From assembly GCA_021234155.1 (NCBI GenBank), contig JAJEKV010000054.1, positions 7,088,655 to 7,152,654 on the forward strand: a stretch of 64,000 bases of DNA, given 5' to 3'. Source of the DNA: Isoetes taiwanensis. Lineage: Eukaryota > Streptophyta > Lycopodiopsida > Isoetales > Isoetaceae. Below the pieces are notes generated by a model. It was not told the DNA's origin, ran no database searches, and saw nothing but the letters and a program-made list of their open reading frames with translations. How positions within the stretch are numbered: the stretch's first letter is position 1; each line of letters begins with the position of its first letter. The position numbers were made by a program, and so were the translations under genes. Shown here in pieces: positions 19,175-30,660 of the stretch.

Positions 19175-20562
19175 TGTGTGCTGTCCGTCGGATGTTGGCA
19201 CGATCCCCCCGTTGATGCACAAACACATTGACATGCTTGCAGAAACAGATATGCTTACCATACATAAGGATATTTTGGAATCTGCGCGGTTCTTCTGCTA
19301 GACAAGTCCGATTTGGCTCGTTTCTCTGTGGCATCCAAGGACTGATATGAACAAATCCATTCAAATGCCTTTTGGGAAAGAAAACCCGCATGCAAATATG
19401 AAATACTCTGTTGTTTGAATAAATCCTTGGATGTCTTCATACTCATGACAAGGTAAACATTGGGTTTTTTTTTTAAGCATATGAGCTTTCAGGTCTTTGG
19501 TTATTGTGGTGTAGCAAGATCTGATCCATTTTGTGATGGGGTTTGCAGAGCAATGGCTGCCTTGCGACTTGTGCTCCTTGCTATGGGGCTTAAATCATCG
19601 AGTAACCAACACTTACTCATTTACGGATCAGCAGTTCACCGGAAATGATGCATCTCCAGCCTTGCATGGCCAAGAACGGCATGCAAGGAAGCAGGATGCC
19701 TTATCTAGCCATCAATATAACTATGAATTGGAGGCGTCTAATATTTCCAGGTTGGTCTCAATTGCACCTTGATGCATAGTTTCATTTCTATATCGATGTT
19801 TGGTGCATAGTTTCATTTCATTTGGAGGCATGCCATGTGTAGAGATAGATAGTCTATGCTATAAAATGCATGTCTTAGGCAATCACATGCGAAACAGTTC
19901 TTTATCATCGTGGCATAAAATGTAAAGCTCCTCGAGCTTTGAGTATATGGTGTGGGACGATCGTTTCAACCGGTCAAATATGTAGATGAGTTATAACATG
20001 TCTAGAAGAGCAAGGCGCATCGTGTCTCAAATCATGCAATTCAGTGCTATCATTATAACAAACCGAAAAAGTGCGTAACATTTTCCAGTTGGATTTTCAA
20101 GGAGAACTGCATCTCGGTCATTCTCCAATTGAATTCTCAGCCACGTACAAGTATTGTCCATATAAATGTTGCTTTCCTCCCTCCCTTTATGCAGAAAAAA
20201 TAACATGTGTGAATTGGCCTGTTTATTCTATTAATTTGCTGGTTTGATATACCGTAAAAAATGGAAGGGATTTTGGGTTACGCCAATGACGCCAAGGATT
20301 CTCGGTGGTCTTATTCCGTAACTTCCCCATAAAGCTGATGGCGTGATTTCCCGTGTAAATGTAACTTGGATTATCAAAGGAAACATGTGAAGAGATCCAT
20401 GTGCCTAGTGTAGCGCCCTAAATATTAGGATTCGATGTCTTTTATTCATTCATCAATAATAAATTCCTAGGAAAATGGTTGCACTTAAAACAGAGCATAT
20501 TGTCCCTAGGGAGTTTGTGCAGGGCTTCATATATAGTTAATTCATTTTCGTTTCTTGTGCAG
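19175..20562 (+). other. Region between kinase and capping pseudogene; one exon-like segment
   Basis: No complete gene. A segment at about 19,627-19,751 (44,975-45,099 in unit 2) is bounded by 'gtttacag' and 'ttccag|gttgg' and is open in one frame ('NDASPALHGQERHARKQDAL'), so it may be an upstream exon of the capping-enzyme locus; this is a guess. The rest shows nothing recognisable. The Copia-2 target site (TGGTG) lies near 19,801. Confidence 0.35.
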
Positions 20563-21832
20563 GGATGGGATGACCCATACATACCATATGGATACAATGG
20601 CCTCTTGAAGTGGAAGTATCCTCATATGAATTCTGCTGAATTTCATTCTCAGGGTTTCTTCTATTCCCATACCATACCAACAAATTGATAGCTATAGAGA
20701 GTCATCTTTATGCTCTATCTATGCTCATTTTGAAATGAATGCCAGCATGCTCCTTTAAGATGTCACTCATGTTTCTGATGCACTCCTCTTTATCCACAAG
20801 ATGTCTCTCATGTTTCTGATGCACTCCTCTTTATCCACATCAATCTAATATCCCTTTTCCTCTTCTTACAGACAATACCGGAGTTGAGAGAACAAATACT
20901 TTTGTTTGCTTGGCAAGACCCGGCGAGCTAAAGTGTCTTGATGGTGCAAAGTTGACACTTTCTGGTAGTTGTTTGTATGGCAAAATCTTTTTGGTTTTCT
21001 GTCCCTTGAGTTTTTGTTATGCTTGGCAGAGAACATAAGTTCGAAAGCACTAGAGAGCCAGGTAGTTGAATGCTTGAATGCTCTTTGAACATAATCAAGA
21101 ATAGTTGGGAGTTTATGAGAGTGCCCGAACGATAAGAAGCATCCAAATACATGGACTACATATAGAAAGGTAACTTGCATTTTCTTGTACAGTTTGTATG
21201 GACAATTGCAATGTAACTTGGAACCCGATGGAACAAAAATCGAGCAAGGCATTCAAAGATAGATCTTATTCTCGGGGGATAAACTAGTTCCAGTTGACAT
21301 TGGGAACATTGATAAAACCATTTGGTGGCACCAATGTTGATTCGGCATTGTGAGCATCCGTATCTAGCATGATGAGTTTTTGTATGCTCATGGTGCATCC
21401 TACCTTTTGTTCGGGAATTATTTTGCCTCATATAGGAGCAAATGATAGAGAAGGATTTTAGTGAAATGTTCATTGTAGAACACTAAAGTCGGATGGACAC
21501 ATTAAACCATTCACCCAATTGTGAGCTTTGGAGCTTGTTTACGTATGCCTCTTAACTTATTGTTTCATATGAAATCTTCTCAAGGCCAAAAATCTTTTAT
21601 CGATTGTCTTTCTCTTAGACTTGGCAATGGAGCTTGTCCGGACTAGTGTCCTTGCCATTGAATAAATGACACCCTAATTATTTGTCATCGATATAGCAAT
21701 GTGGCCGATACTCTTATAACCAGCCTGTTCATATATCTACAGATTGTCAAGAGTATTGAAGACAACATTACGTAAGATGTGCTTTATGAGGAAATTGGAA
21801 GGATCGTCCTACCGCCAATGTATGGAATATGA
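20563..21832 (+). pseudogene. mRNA capping enzyme, 3' exons (unit 1)
   Basis: Four exon-like blocks match the guanylyltransferase part of plant mRNA capping enzymes, which cap nascent mRNA with GMP. Block a (20,563-about 20,652), after 'cttgtgcag', encodes 'GWDDPYIPYGYNGLLKWKYP' and 'HMNSAEF' (family LLKWKY..MNSVDF). Block b is 20,872-20,964. Block c (21,062-21,169, donor AAG|gtaact) encodes the VVECS...TYRKV block. Block d (21,743-21,832, after 'ctacag') encodes the SIEDNITEDVL...IVRLPMYGI C-terminus with its stop at 21,830. Block c has an 8-bp tandem insertion (ttgaatgc) and a later +1 C that restores frame; stops lie between them. No N-terminal triphosphatase or KxDG motif was found in the window. 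Confidence 0.78.
20758..20839 (+). repeat. 41-bp tandem duplication in capping intron
   Basis: Two units of 41 bp beginning AGATGTC(A/T)CTC, 1 mismatch. Also present in unit 2 (from about 50,784). Confidence 0.85.
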
Positions 21833-24765
21833 ATAGAACGTCCCACCTGTTACACTTAAGCAAGATCCAAGCTATTTTCTCGATTGATGGCACTTGTGGT
21901 ATAAGACTTGCATGCCTCCAATGCCTATAGATCAGAATTTAGAATTTGATACATGTAGAAGTTAGCATCTTGGATTAGGTATATAGATCGTGACTAAGAT
22001 GCTTACAATTGACTCATTGGTCAATTATAATACATACTTGACTCTCTTTTATCACCTGGTTTAATAGGTACCCAGATTCCTCCCAAGTATTATTATTAGA
22101 AAAATTGTAACCTAGCTGGTAATGCTGTGACAAAGCAGGCAGTAGACAACAATTTAGCTGCCAAACTATTTTATTATACTTCAATCACTGCTGCTGAATG
22201 TCAATATGGACCCAATTAGATCCGAAGAGAGCGCAATTTTGGTCCAAGCTTGAGATCTGGATGACTGCAAGGTAAGTGCTATGTTTCTATTTGTGAACGG
22301 ATGTGAGGTTTTGCTCATTAGAGTCAATTAAAGAAGGATAACTAAGCAACTTCAAGGTTTTAAATCACCAAATCCAGAAGAAATGGAAGGGCTCCACTTT
22401 GCACATCCTATGTTAGAGTGTATGATCCGCTTGCATTTTTGAAGGCTACAAATAGTTGATCCGAGCATGAGAGTAAATTTGGGATTTAATCCCCGTCCTA
22501 CCCACCCGAAACTTGTCAATTGGCTATCAAAACGGCAATTTGGAGATTGTTGTTTTGCTTATAACATGTCCATGCTATTGATGCATTCTGTGAATTTAAT
22601 TTCATGCATTCGTCATATGTTCTTGTGCCCATGCCTCACGGGGAACAGATAATATGATGGGTGTAATTGCAACTCTAAGAAGAATTGTCATCATGATAAC
22701 TATGTTCAATGCCAAGGATACGCATTTAGTATAAGAATGCTTGGAGCATTTTCTCAAAGATCAGCCTAAAAAAGTCCGTCTAGGAGACGCCTGTATGTCA
22801 GAGTTAGTTGCTAGGGGGCCAACGAGGTTGGTTGGGATGACCTTGATAACATGTACTGTCAAAAGGGCAGTGGTAATAATAGTCATCATAGTGGGATTAA
22901 AACATCTTCTTGCAGCTGTTTTGGGGCAGAATCTTAGAACTTATGCTGGGATGCATAACCATCTAAAGACGGATGATGTCATTCATATGTTGCCTTGTTA
23001 AAGAAGGTAGAATGACTCAACGGATCAATTATATGGTCCTAATGAGATTGATTTCATGTTACTTCAATGCAATTGTAGTTCTATGAAATCATTCTACTCT
23101 ACTCTATTCTTGTATATGGTCTACCTTCATTCTACTCTACTCTATTCTTGTATATGGTCTACCTTCAGGAATTTCATATGAAACTTGAAACTTCTCCTCT
23201 CGTCACCTTTTCAAGTTCAAGAGTCGCTTTGTTTTGGAGAATTGCAGATACTCCACAGCAATTATGGCTTGACAAATATCTGTATACATGCGTCTTTCAA
23301 GATCCAAAATTTGTAAGTTGTGACAAGACCAAAATTCTGGCCTTTAAATTCACTTTAGACTCTACTAGCAAACGTGCAACCGGCGTTGCCATTCAAGTTT
23401 GGCCACACATAAGTTTGCGTTGCATGTTCGTATGGGCACTCAATCCTATACCAACATAGCGTTTTGTCTGCATGAGTTGGAATGGTGTCGCAATGAGACT
23501 GCATTGACATATATAGGATTCACATACGACAATGCAAGACAATTGATTCCATCGGGTTGAGTCATGGCCGAGCTATTTATCAGCAATGAATTCACATGCG
23601 AATGGCTCAACAGCAAAGGGAAATTTCATGGGCTGAATACTCTGTCATGAATAGTGCATCCTTATTGCTCATGTCAAACTACCCACATAATCTTGGTGCA
23701 ATGACCAGGCGGCCAAGGCCCCCGCGAACATTTCTCTTTATTAACCCTCAAGCCACAGTTATGCCCCATTTCTAACTTTGATTTAACTTAAGAATTTATC
23801 ATGAGAAGTTGCGATCTAGCATATAATAAACCTTCAAAACATGATTATGCTCGATTTTTAGTCTTGATTTAGGTTAAGAGCTAATGGTGCAAATTTGATA
23901 TTAAGAGCTAATGGTGGAAAGTTGATAGAACGACCCGGTATCATGATTATTTCTGATTTCTAACCTTGATTTAGGTTAAGACTAATGGTGCAAAGTTGAT
24001 AGTACACCTGATTTCTAACCTTGATTTAGGTTAAGAGCTAACGGCGAGGTGTTGGGGTTGCCCTTAGGACTATTTTGTAGATACTATCAAGATGCATTCA
24101 TGCAATAGGTTGGACATTGATATTTATCAGAAATGGAATTGGACATTGATATTTATCAAATGGCTAGATTGGTTGTTTAAGACATCTTTGATGTCTACGT
24201 TCGCAATGCTCAAAGTATCAATTTAACGACTGCAATAAGACAACTTTTTATGGAACACTTGTTAATTATTAAATGTTAATTTGTAAATATAATAAACATA
24301 ATGCTAGACAATTCAGATGTTATGACAATCAATTGTCTATGGTGAGTTTGAATACAATGTTCAATGGGTTATTTGAATTGAATACAATCAAAAAGCTTCT
24401 GTCAAAACATCCTAGTAGCAATGCAAATTATATCTTACAACTCTATACCTTGTGTTATTCCTAATGATTGAACTTTCAAAATGATGCTTAAATCCTAGAC
24501 ATTGAACATTGCTCACACATATATTATAATGAGTAGAGAAATGGAACCATATGCCAAAAACATCATCTGTGTGGTCCTACGGCAGGCAAAATGATGCTCA
24601 ACTCCTGGATATTGAATGCTGCTTAGAAAGGCACTATGTTGAGTAGAGCAATGGAACCATATATCACAAACATCAACTGTGTGAAACATTATCATCTGTG
24701 TCTTCTTGAGACAGGCAAGTGCAAATGCTGTGCAGAAAAACTGCTATGATCTTTGCACATATCTT
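21833..24765 (+). other. B repeat interior, unrecognised coding-like segments
   Basis: Short open stretches on the plus strand look protein-like but belong to no family I know: 22,467-22,650 ('GFNPRPTHPKLVNWLSKRQF') and 23,170-23,590 ('LFWRIADTPQQLWLDKYL', and in the alternative frame of unit 2 'HELEWCRNETALTYIGFTYD'). An exon-like donor 'tgcaag|gtaagt' lies at about 22,270. The interior also holds a 38-bp tandem pair (23,091-23,166), short repeats of a GATTTAGGTTAAGAGCTAA motif (23,860-24,050) and a diverged tandem pair of about 115 bp (24,479-24,700). Confidence 0.35.
23091..23166 (+). repeat. 38-bp tandem duplication
   Basis: Two exact units starting ATTCTACTCTACTC. Also two units at 53,125-53,200, but one unit at 57,423-57,460, so the duplication arose between divergence of the B copies and the 30-kb duplication. 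Confidence 0.9.
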
Positions 24766-24779
24766 TCTTACTTGGTTTC

Positions 24780-25340
24780 CCCTTTAATCTGCAACATACC
24801 AGAACCAAGGATCATTGTATGACTACCAGATATCTTTTTATCCTCATCTCAAAAAATTGAAGTATACTCAAGATCTAGATCCGTCGCCCACACCACGGAT
24901 CCCAGATCCTCCCTCGTTGATCAATATGGTGCTGCCCCCAGCCAATGTTCTTCACACCGCAGATGATTGGATCTCCTCAGTAAGTTCCCCTGAGCGAACA
25001 ACAGGCATCTCCAAGACCCAATTCCGGCTATCTCAATTGAATTCGTTCTCTAGGCTTTATAATGTAGCCTCTGGAGTTCACTGCAGTCTTTTACAATAAA
25101 AAATCGACCTGCCAAGCCTTTGATTCGATCTGAATCACAGTTCTCAGCCATGACTCTCAGATCTGGCATTCCGGATCTACCGGGTCTGATACAGATTCGT
25201 TCAATTTGTTCTTTATAACAGGTTTCTTAGCCCATCCAATCCATTAACGCTACGTGTCCATATAACCACTATATTTTAACATAGCTAACTTCTATTCCTT
25301 TATATGAATGTTTCAACCCCTAGTGCTAACACTAGTACAA
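24780..25340 (+). repeat. LTR-like dispersed segment ahead of B2
   Basis: Repeats at 54,835-55,395 and, with about 170 bp more in the middle, at 60,770-61,378. The extra 170 bp begins and ends next to GCATCT/AAGACCC, suggesting a deletion in the other copies. It ends '...cccctagtgctaacactagtac'. It may be an old solo LTR, but termini and target duplication are not clear. Confidence 0.4.
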
Positions 25341-26453
25341 GAGAGCAAGGTAGTTGAATGCTCTTTGAACATAATCAAGAATAGTTGGGAGTTTATGAGA
25401 GTGCCGAACGATAAGAAGCATCCAAATACATGGACTACATATAGAAAGGTAACTTGCATTTTCTTGTTATACAGTTTGTATAGACAATTGCAATGTAACT
25501 TGGAACCCAAATGGAACAAAAATCAAGCAAGACATTCAGCATAGATCTTATTCTGGCAGGATAAACTAGTTCCAATTGACATTGGGAACATTGATAAAAC
25601 CATTTGGTGGCACCAATGTTGATTTGGCATTGTGAGCATCCAGGTATCTAGGATGATGAGTTTTTGTATGCTCATGGTGCATCCTACCTTTTTGTTCAGG
25701 AATTATTTTGCCTCATATAGGAGCAAATGATAGAGAAGGATTTTAGTGAAATGTTCATTGTAGAACACTAAAGTCAGATGGACACATTAAACGATTCACC
25801 CAATTGTGAGCTTTGGAGCTTGTTTCTGTATGCCCCTTAACTTATTGTTTCATATGAAATCTTACTGGCGTCAAAAATCTTTTATCAGATTGTCTTTCTC
25901 TTAGACTTGGCAATGGAGCTTGTCTGGACTAGTGTCCTTGCCAATGAATAAGTGACACCCTTATTTGTCATCGATATAGCAATGTGGCCGATACTCTTAT
26001 AACCAGCATGTTCATATATCTACATATTGTCAAGAGTATTGAAGACAACATTACAGAAGATGTGCTTTATGAGGAAATTGGAAGGATCGTCCGGCTGCCA
26101 ATGTATGGAATATGAATAGAACGTTCGCCTGTTACACTTAAGCAAGATCCAAGCTATTTTCTCGATTGATGGCACTGTGGTATAAGACTTGCATGCCTCC
26201 AATGCCTATAGATCAGAATTTAGAATTTGACACATGTAGAAGTTAGCAGTACTGGATTAGGTATATAGATCGTAGACCTGAAGATGCTTACAATTGACTC
26301 ACTGGTCAATTATAATACATACTTGACTCTCTTTATCACCTGGTTTAATAGGTACCCAGATTCCTCCCAAGTATTACTTGGTTGTATTATTAGCAAAATT
26401 GTAACCCAGCTGGTAATGCTATGACAAAGCAGGCAGTAGACAATAATTTAGCT
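25341..26453 (+). repeat. B repeat, copy B2 (truncated at the duplication junction)
   Basis: Matches 21,053-22,183 until 'aatttagct' at 26,453, where it joins A3. The full-length equivalent is 55,396-61,378. Confidence 0.85.
25350..26115 (+). pseudogene. mRNA capping enzyme blocks c and d in B2
   Basis: Block c (25,350-25,448) is intact here: 'KVVECSLNIIKNSWEFMRVP' then 'NDKKHPNTWTTYRKV', lacking the 8-bp insertion of B1, with donor AAG|gtaact. Block d (26,026-26,115) is open to the same stop, but its acceptor reads 'ctacat' instead of 'ctacag', so splicing would fail. There are no upstream exons in this copy. Confidence 0.78.
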
Positions 26454-26630
26454 TGAGGTTCCATCCACCGGATCTAATCCTACTATAGCTACAGCCTTCA
26501 ATTCCATGCTTGCAAAACCTAACTCTAGTGCAAAGGCTACCTTACCTCCTCTGCTGTGCCCTGCCAATGCAAACTTCTCATAATCTAGCTTTACTTGAAA
26601 AAACCCATTATTGGCTATAATCCCTTCCAA
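26448..26630 (-). pseudogene. Chlorophyllase-like fragment in A3
   Basis: Best preserved of the five: 'YEKFALAGHSRGGKVAFALE' with the canonical GHSRGG elbow (Ser nucleophile) and 'AVAIVGLDPVDGTSS'. Only about 60 codons remain; its downstream end coincides with the duplication junction. Confidence 0.75.
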
Positions 26631-28022
26631 GCCTTATGCTATTCAATTTACCAAAGATGTGGCTTCTTCGATCTCCAAGCTCGCATCAGACCCTGATCAT
26701 AACCCTGCTCTCTCCAGCAAGAACATATTGGCTATAATCCCTTCAGATAGCATGTTGACAGAGACTCGCTAAGCTTTAACGTCATCATAAGTAAGTGCTG
26801 AAAAGAAGCAATGGTTGGTGCTGCCTTTACATTAGATTTGGGACTTACATGAAATGGTCGGTTAAGGTGCATTTAGATAAGGCATAACATATCACTTTAT
26901 ACAGTTTGCTACAATTTTAAAGGCCCTTATATCACTTTTAATTCTTGTACTATGCGCAACCTTTTCTTATCCAGGGCTTCCATATGCGAAATCGAGGTTT
27001 AAAGGAGAAAATTCAATCGAGCATTTGACAAAAGACCATTTCATTGAGTTCTGTAGATGTGAGTTAAGTGATGTCAGATTAAGCTTTAAAAGTATTCCAT
27101 CAACATCCTGCTTTTGGACACAATCTCCTTTAGTGGCAACTTCTTGTGTTCCCTTTAGAGTATAACAGATTGAAAAAGTTACAAGAACAAAACATAGGTT
27201 ACAATCCCAGCTCGATGGTAGGTCTACATGTGACGATCTGCTTTGAATTTTTGCATGCAAATGAATTTATAGAGTCAAGAACCCAAATGGGTTTCAATGG
27301 CTTTAGCAAGTTCATAAATTTTTCTAAGACCCAATTTTAGAAGACTATGTCCAAATCCCTTCATAAGTTAATGGAACAATTAAATTTTCATGTCAATGAT
27401 TTTGAAATACAAAATTTTTAGTTGGTGTACTCAAGTGAGGAAAGTAGTTTCTTGCAACATTTCTTAACTTCTTATACCTTGGCAAAGAGGATCGACATGA
27501 AGGCTTAGACATTTTTTTTTTGTGAGATCTAATATGAAATAATGCTCAACCGCAAAGTTGTATTTCAATCTGTAAAAAATTTGAGATAGTTATTGAATTA
27601 AAAAAACTAACGTTCCATGAACCCAAATGGGTCTATTAAAAATTTTGACATCTTAAACAAAATGAATTATTACTCTATAATCACACATTGGTTTGGAGTT
27701 AGGTTTTTTGATGTAGCTAGTTATACGACATGTATTAATCTGAGGAAAAATGATATATGCACGATGATCGATGGAATAGTTGCAATGCTTGTATTTGACA
27801 ATGTCAAAAACTTTAGAATTTTTAATCTATTTTATCCTAAATGTGCACTACTAAGGAATATGATAGTGCAAGCAGTTCACTCAAACTAAGATGTTGTCGC
27901 AGCAACAAGGCTTAAAAGTCTCATGTTGTGACATCTGGCTCTTGTATAAAACATCCAGCTCTTGTGCAAAGCCATTGTGCTCATGTGCACTAAAAATAGA
28001 CCACCTTTTCTTTGTTTTTTTT
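26454..28022 (+). repeat. A repeat, copy A3 (5'-truncated)
   Basis: Begins at the point corresponding to 8,721 of A1 and ends at 'ccttttctttg', where a T-run fuses it to the PLE terminal repeat. It has only one unit of the 33-bp tandem and lacks the nested 310-bp duplication. Confidence 0.82.
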
Positions 28023-30283
28023 TTTTTTTTATACAAGACAAACATGTGGCTAATGGGTTTTACCACTACTGACTGACCTAATGAACTACCTATGTAACTT
28101 GCTAGCTACTCTGACACTGGCTATTAACAGACCTTATATGGTGTACTATCAATAACATAATAAAATAAACGTGAAAGATCAATAGAGTTCTATTAAACTA
28201 TGTTTATACAAGGATAATATGAATTGCATAAAATGACTAAGGGCAATGTTGATTATTATGCCGATGCTGTCACTATGAAAGTGATAGGAAGATTTGCATA
28301 TGATGACATGGCACTATGCCAAATATATGGAGCAGGAGATCTTCAGTCTCACCTAACTTGCATTAACGGATATACGTGTAAAACACTAGGGGCTATAGGT
28401 CCAGAGAAAATATCAATACTAATCCAAAGATATTCTAAGACCAATACATGCTTTAGATGTCAAGATAGACAGATAGTCTTTAATATTGGGTTTCCACCAA
28501 AAACTATGGAGTGGGAATACGATTCGATGGCGTAACCTATTAGTGGTAGTGAAGAACGGGCTAAATGAAATCATCCCGAAAATGAAGTGCGAGCTATCCG
28601 AAAGGCCAACGATAAGGCCGCTGAGCTTACTCATGATCATATAGATATGGTTAATCCAAAACGTGGAGCAAGTGAAGGTGCAGCATGCAAAAGTAGCAAG
28701 AAAAGCTATACAGCGCGATTCCGCGCAGATTTTGGTGCTGCAATGGATCATAACTCATCTATTCCCCAAAACACAACCGGATGAGGAGTATTGCTTTCGC
28801 ACCGGGAGGACTATCGTGTATTTTAACCGAACCAAAGTCCTACATTATTTCACAGTAGATGAGACGAAAGCAGATGGAAAAACCTAATAGTAAGGCTGTT
28901 AGTTGAGTTTCTAAGTTTATACAAATTATAAAACGGTAAGACAAGCTTGTTTCTTGCATATCATTAACCGTATATCTAGTTAGGTGACCATATTATTGAC
29001 AATGTAAACTGCTAATAACAGATAATTTCGATAAGTTTCGAAGTTTGTATACATGGATGACCTTAACACTAACAAATAGGACTTGTTTAAACATGTTATG
29101 GGTTAATGAAAACATGTTATATTAACTGAACAGAAGCAAGAATGCGACAAACAGGTTCAACATTACGACATTAACAGTATTCTCTCTAAAGTTTTGGAAA
29201 AATCTAAGCAAGTAGTATTATTGTTTGTTGAATACCAGGCTTAAGTTGTATATCTGATACATTTGAGTGGCAGAGGCGGATAAACAGTTGATGACCACAA
29301 GCGTAAGGAAAGGGTGCACCATAAGACTGGATCTTTTGTTTAAAGTTTATCAAAATACAAATCATTCTATGGAATGAATACTAACAATGATGTATCTGGA
29401 CAGTTAAATATAAATGATTCTCCATCTTTAGCATAGATTGAATCCTCTATTCCCTTTTAAAACATAAGGCTAAGAAGGTGCAATGAGTGACCGGTGATAA
29501 ACCGAGAGACTCTATGTACCTTCTGGCCCTGGATTTGTTACCATTTTCATGCTAATAAATTCTTGGTTGGCTGCAGGTACGAACGTCTCTCTTCTCATTA
29601 CTCTTTTTAGTCAAATGTTCGAATGGGATTTTGGGGAAACTGTGCTACAATACAAAACTTTGAAGATCAATTTTGAAAGGACGCCTAATGGGTTATACAT
29701 TCTGCTGATATAGTAGCATGCTGACTGTTATAATGTTTTATTGAACCATCACTGGTATGAACCTTATACTTTAAAATTTTGGCTGCTTAAGACATAATCA
29801 TACGAGGTATATCACTCTCCAATTTTCAATATATTATAAACATGTGCTGTTCTTCAATAGCTACAGGCTGGCTTTTGAATATATGAAGATATTTGCATCA
29901 TATTTGACAGCCCAAATAACTAGCTGGTCTAAATTTATCTGAGTATAAACGTATAGCTGGTTGCAAACGATTGAGAGGTGGAGAATAATAGATGTATGAA
30001 ATAACATAGCATATCCGGCTTATGTCAAATAATGTAAAATGGATTTACAGTTATAAATGAGCAGCCTTATTAAATAGGAAAGGAGAACACTTTGATAATG
30101 ATAGGTATAAAAAGATAAGAAAATTGAGTAATCAATATCGATTTAAATGCAACTGGAACTATGTACTAGCAGAACGAATTTTATTATTTGAATAGATCCT
30201 TCAACATTTTAAAGGGAGTAAAATAGTCAATATTTAATATGAAGCAAGGACTTGTTTTTGGATCCAGTGGAGTACTACAGGTA
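28023..30283 (+). repeat. PLE left terminal repeat, copy 2 (2.26 kb)
   Basis: Matches 34,745-37,028 end to end. Its ORF lies at 28,224-28,887, and the remaining 1.4 kb has no gene. The left boundary falls in a poly-T run shared with the A3 end. Confidence 0.85.
28234..28887 (+). CDS. ORF inside the left terminal repeat, copy 2
   Basis: The N-terminal half is best here: 28,224-28,535 reads through 'TCINGYTCKTLG' and 'TNTCFRCQDRQIVFNIGFPP' into 'TMEWEYDS', where a CAG-type discordance breaks the frame. The C-terminal part resumes at 28,587-28,887 but is more disturbed than in the right repeat. A C-x6-C plus C-x2-C arrangement suggests metal binding. No family recognised. Confidence 0.45.
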
Positions 30284-30660
30284 TAGTAACATTAGGCTAA
30301 TGGTGTGTATTCCAGCCCTTTGATAACTGATCATAAAAGTAAAGGCCAGTGACAAAATGTTTAAGTTCAGGTTATTATTAGATGAGTTAATACTTTGGAT
30401 TGTTTCCCAGTCTATTATTTACTATTGTAATTGTTCTAAACATTGATCAAAGACATTAAGTACCAGACTGGCAAAGCCAAAGGCTAGGCCTGGATTGATA
30501 AGACTGCTTAGGGATTGACCGAAGCAGATGCAATTCTAAAGGCATTTAGTTTTGGCTGGGTTTTTTTTAGACATTTCAATTCACTAGTTTAACTGGTGTT
30601 GCTTATGTCTTTGGTACACTGTGGTGTTTATTTGGCAGACTGAAATACAAACTACCTATC

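Larger units (their letters stand above)
21053..25340 (+). repeat. B repeat, copy B1
   Basis: Starts in the capping-enzyme locus just before block c; the same sequence restarts at 25,341 (B2). It includes capping blocks c and d, then about 3.5 kb with no recognised gene, then an LTR-like segment. Unit 2 has the same at 51,077-55,395. Confidence 0.82.
1..26453 (+). repeat. Tandem duplication, unit 1 (left end cut by window)
   Basis: This stretch matches 29,901-56,499 base for base over long runs; the first 940 bases are identical at an offset of exactly 29,900. The unit carries a PLE-like element, A repeats, a kinase, a capping-enzyme pseudogene and B repeats. At 26,452-26,453 ('ct') the similarity ends: unit 1 jumps into a partial A repeat while unit 2 continues in B repeat. 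This is the breakpoint expected of a tandem duplication of about 30,045 bp, or of an assembly misjoin. Copia-1 is present only here. Confidence 0.9.

Noticed and set aside
23860-24060. CRISPR-like or satellite array
   Set aside because: The GATTTAGGTTAAGAGCTAA motif repeats only a few times with irregular spacing and no unique spacers; it is local tandem decay in a plant repeat.
24780-25340. Solo LTR with defined ends
   Set aside because: The segment is repetitive and LTR-like, but I could not place TG...CA ends or a target duplication, so it is listed only as a repeat.
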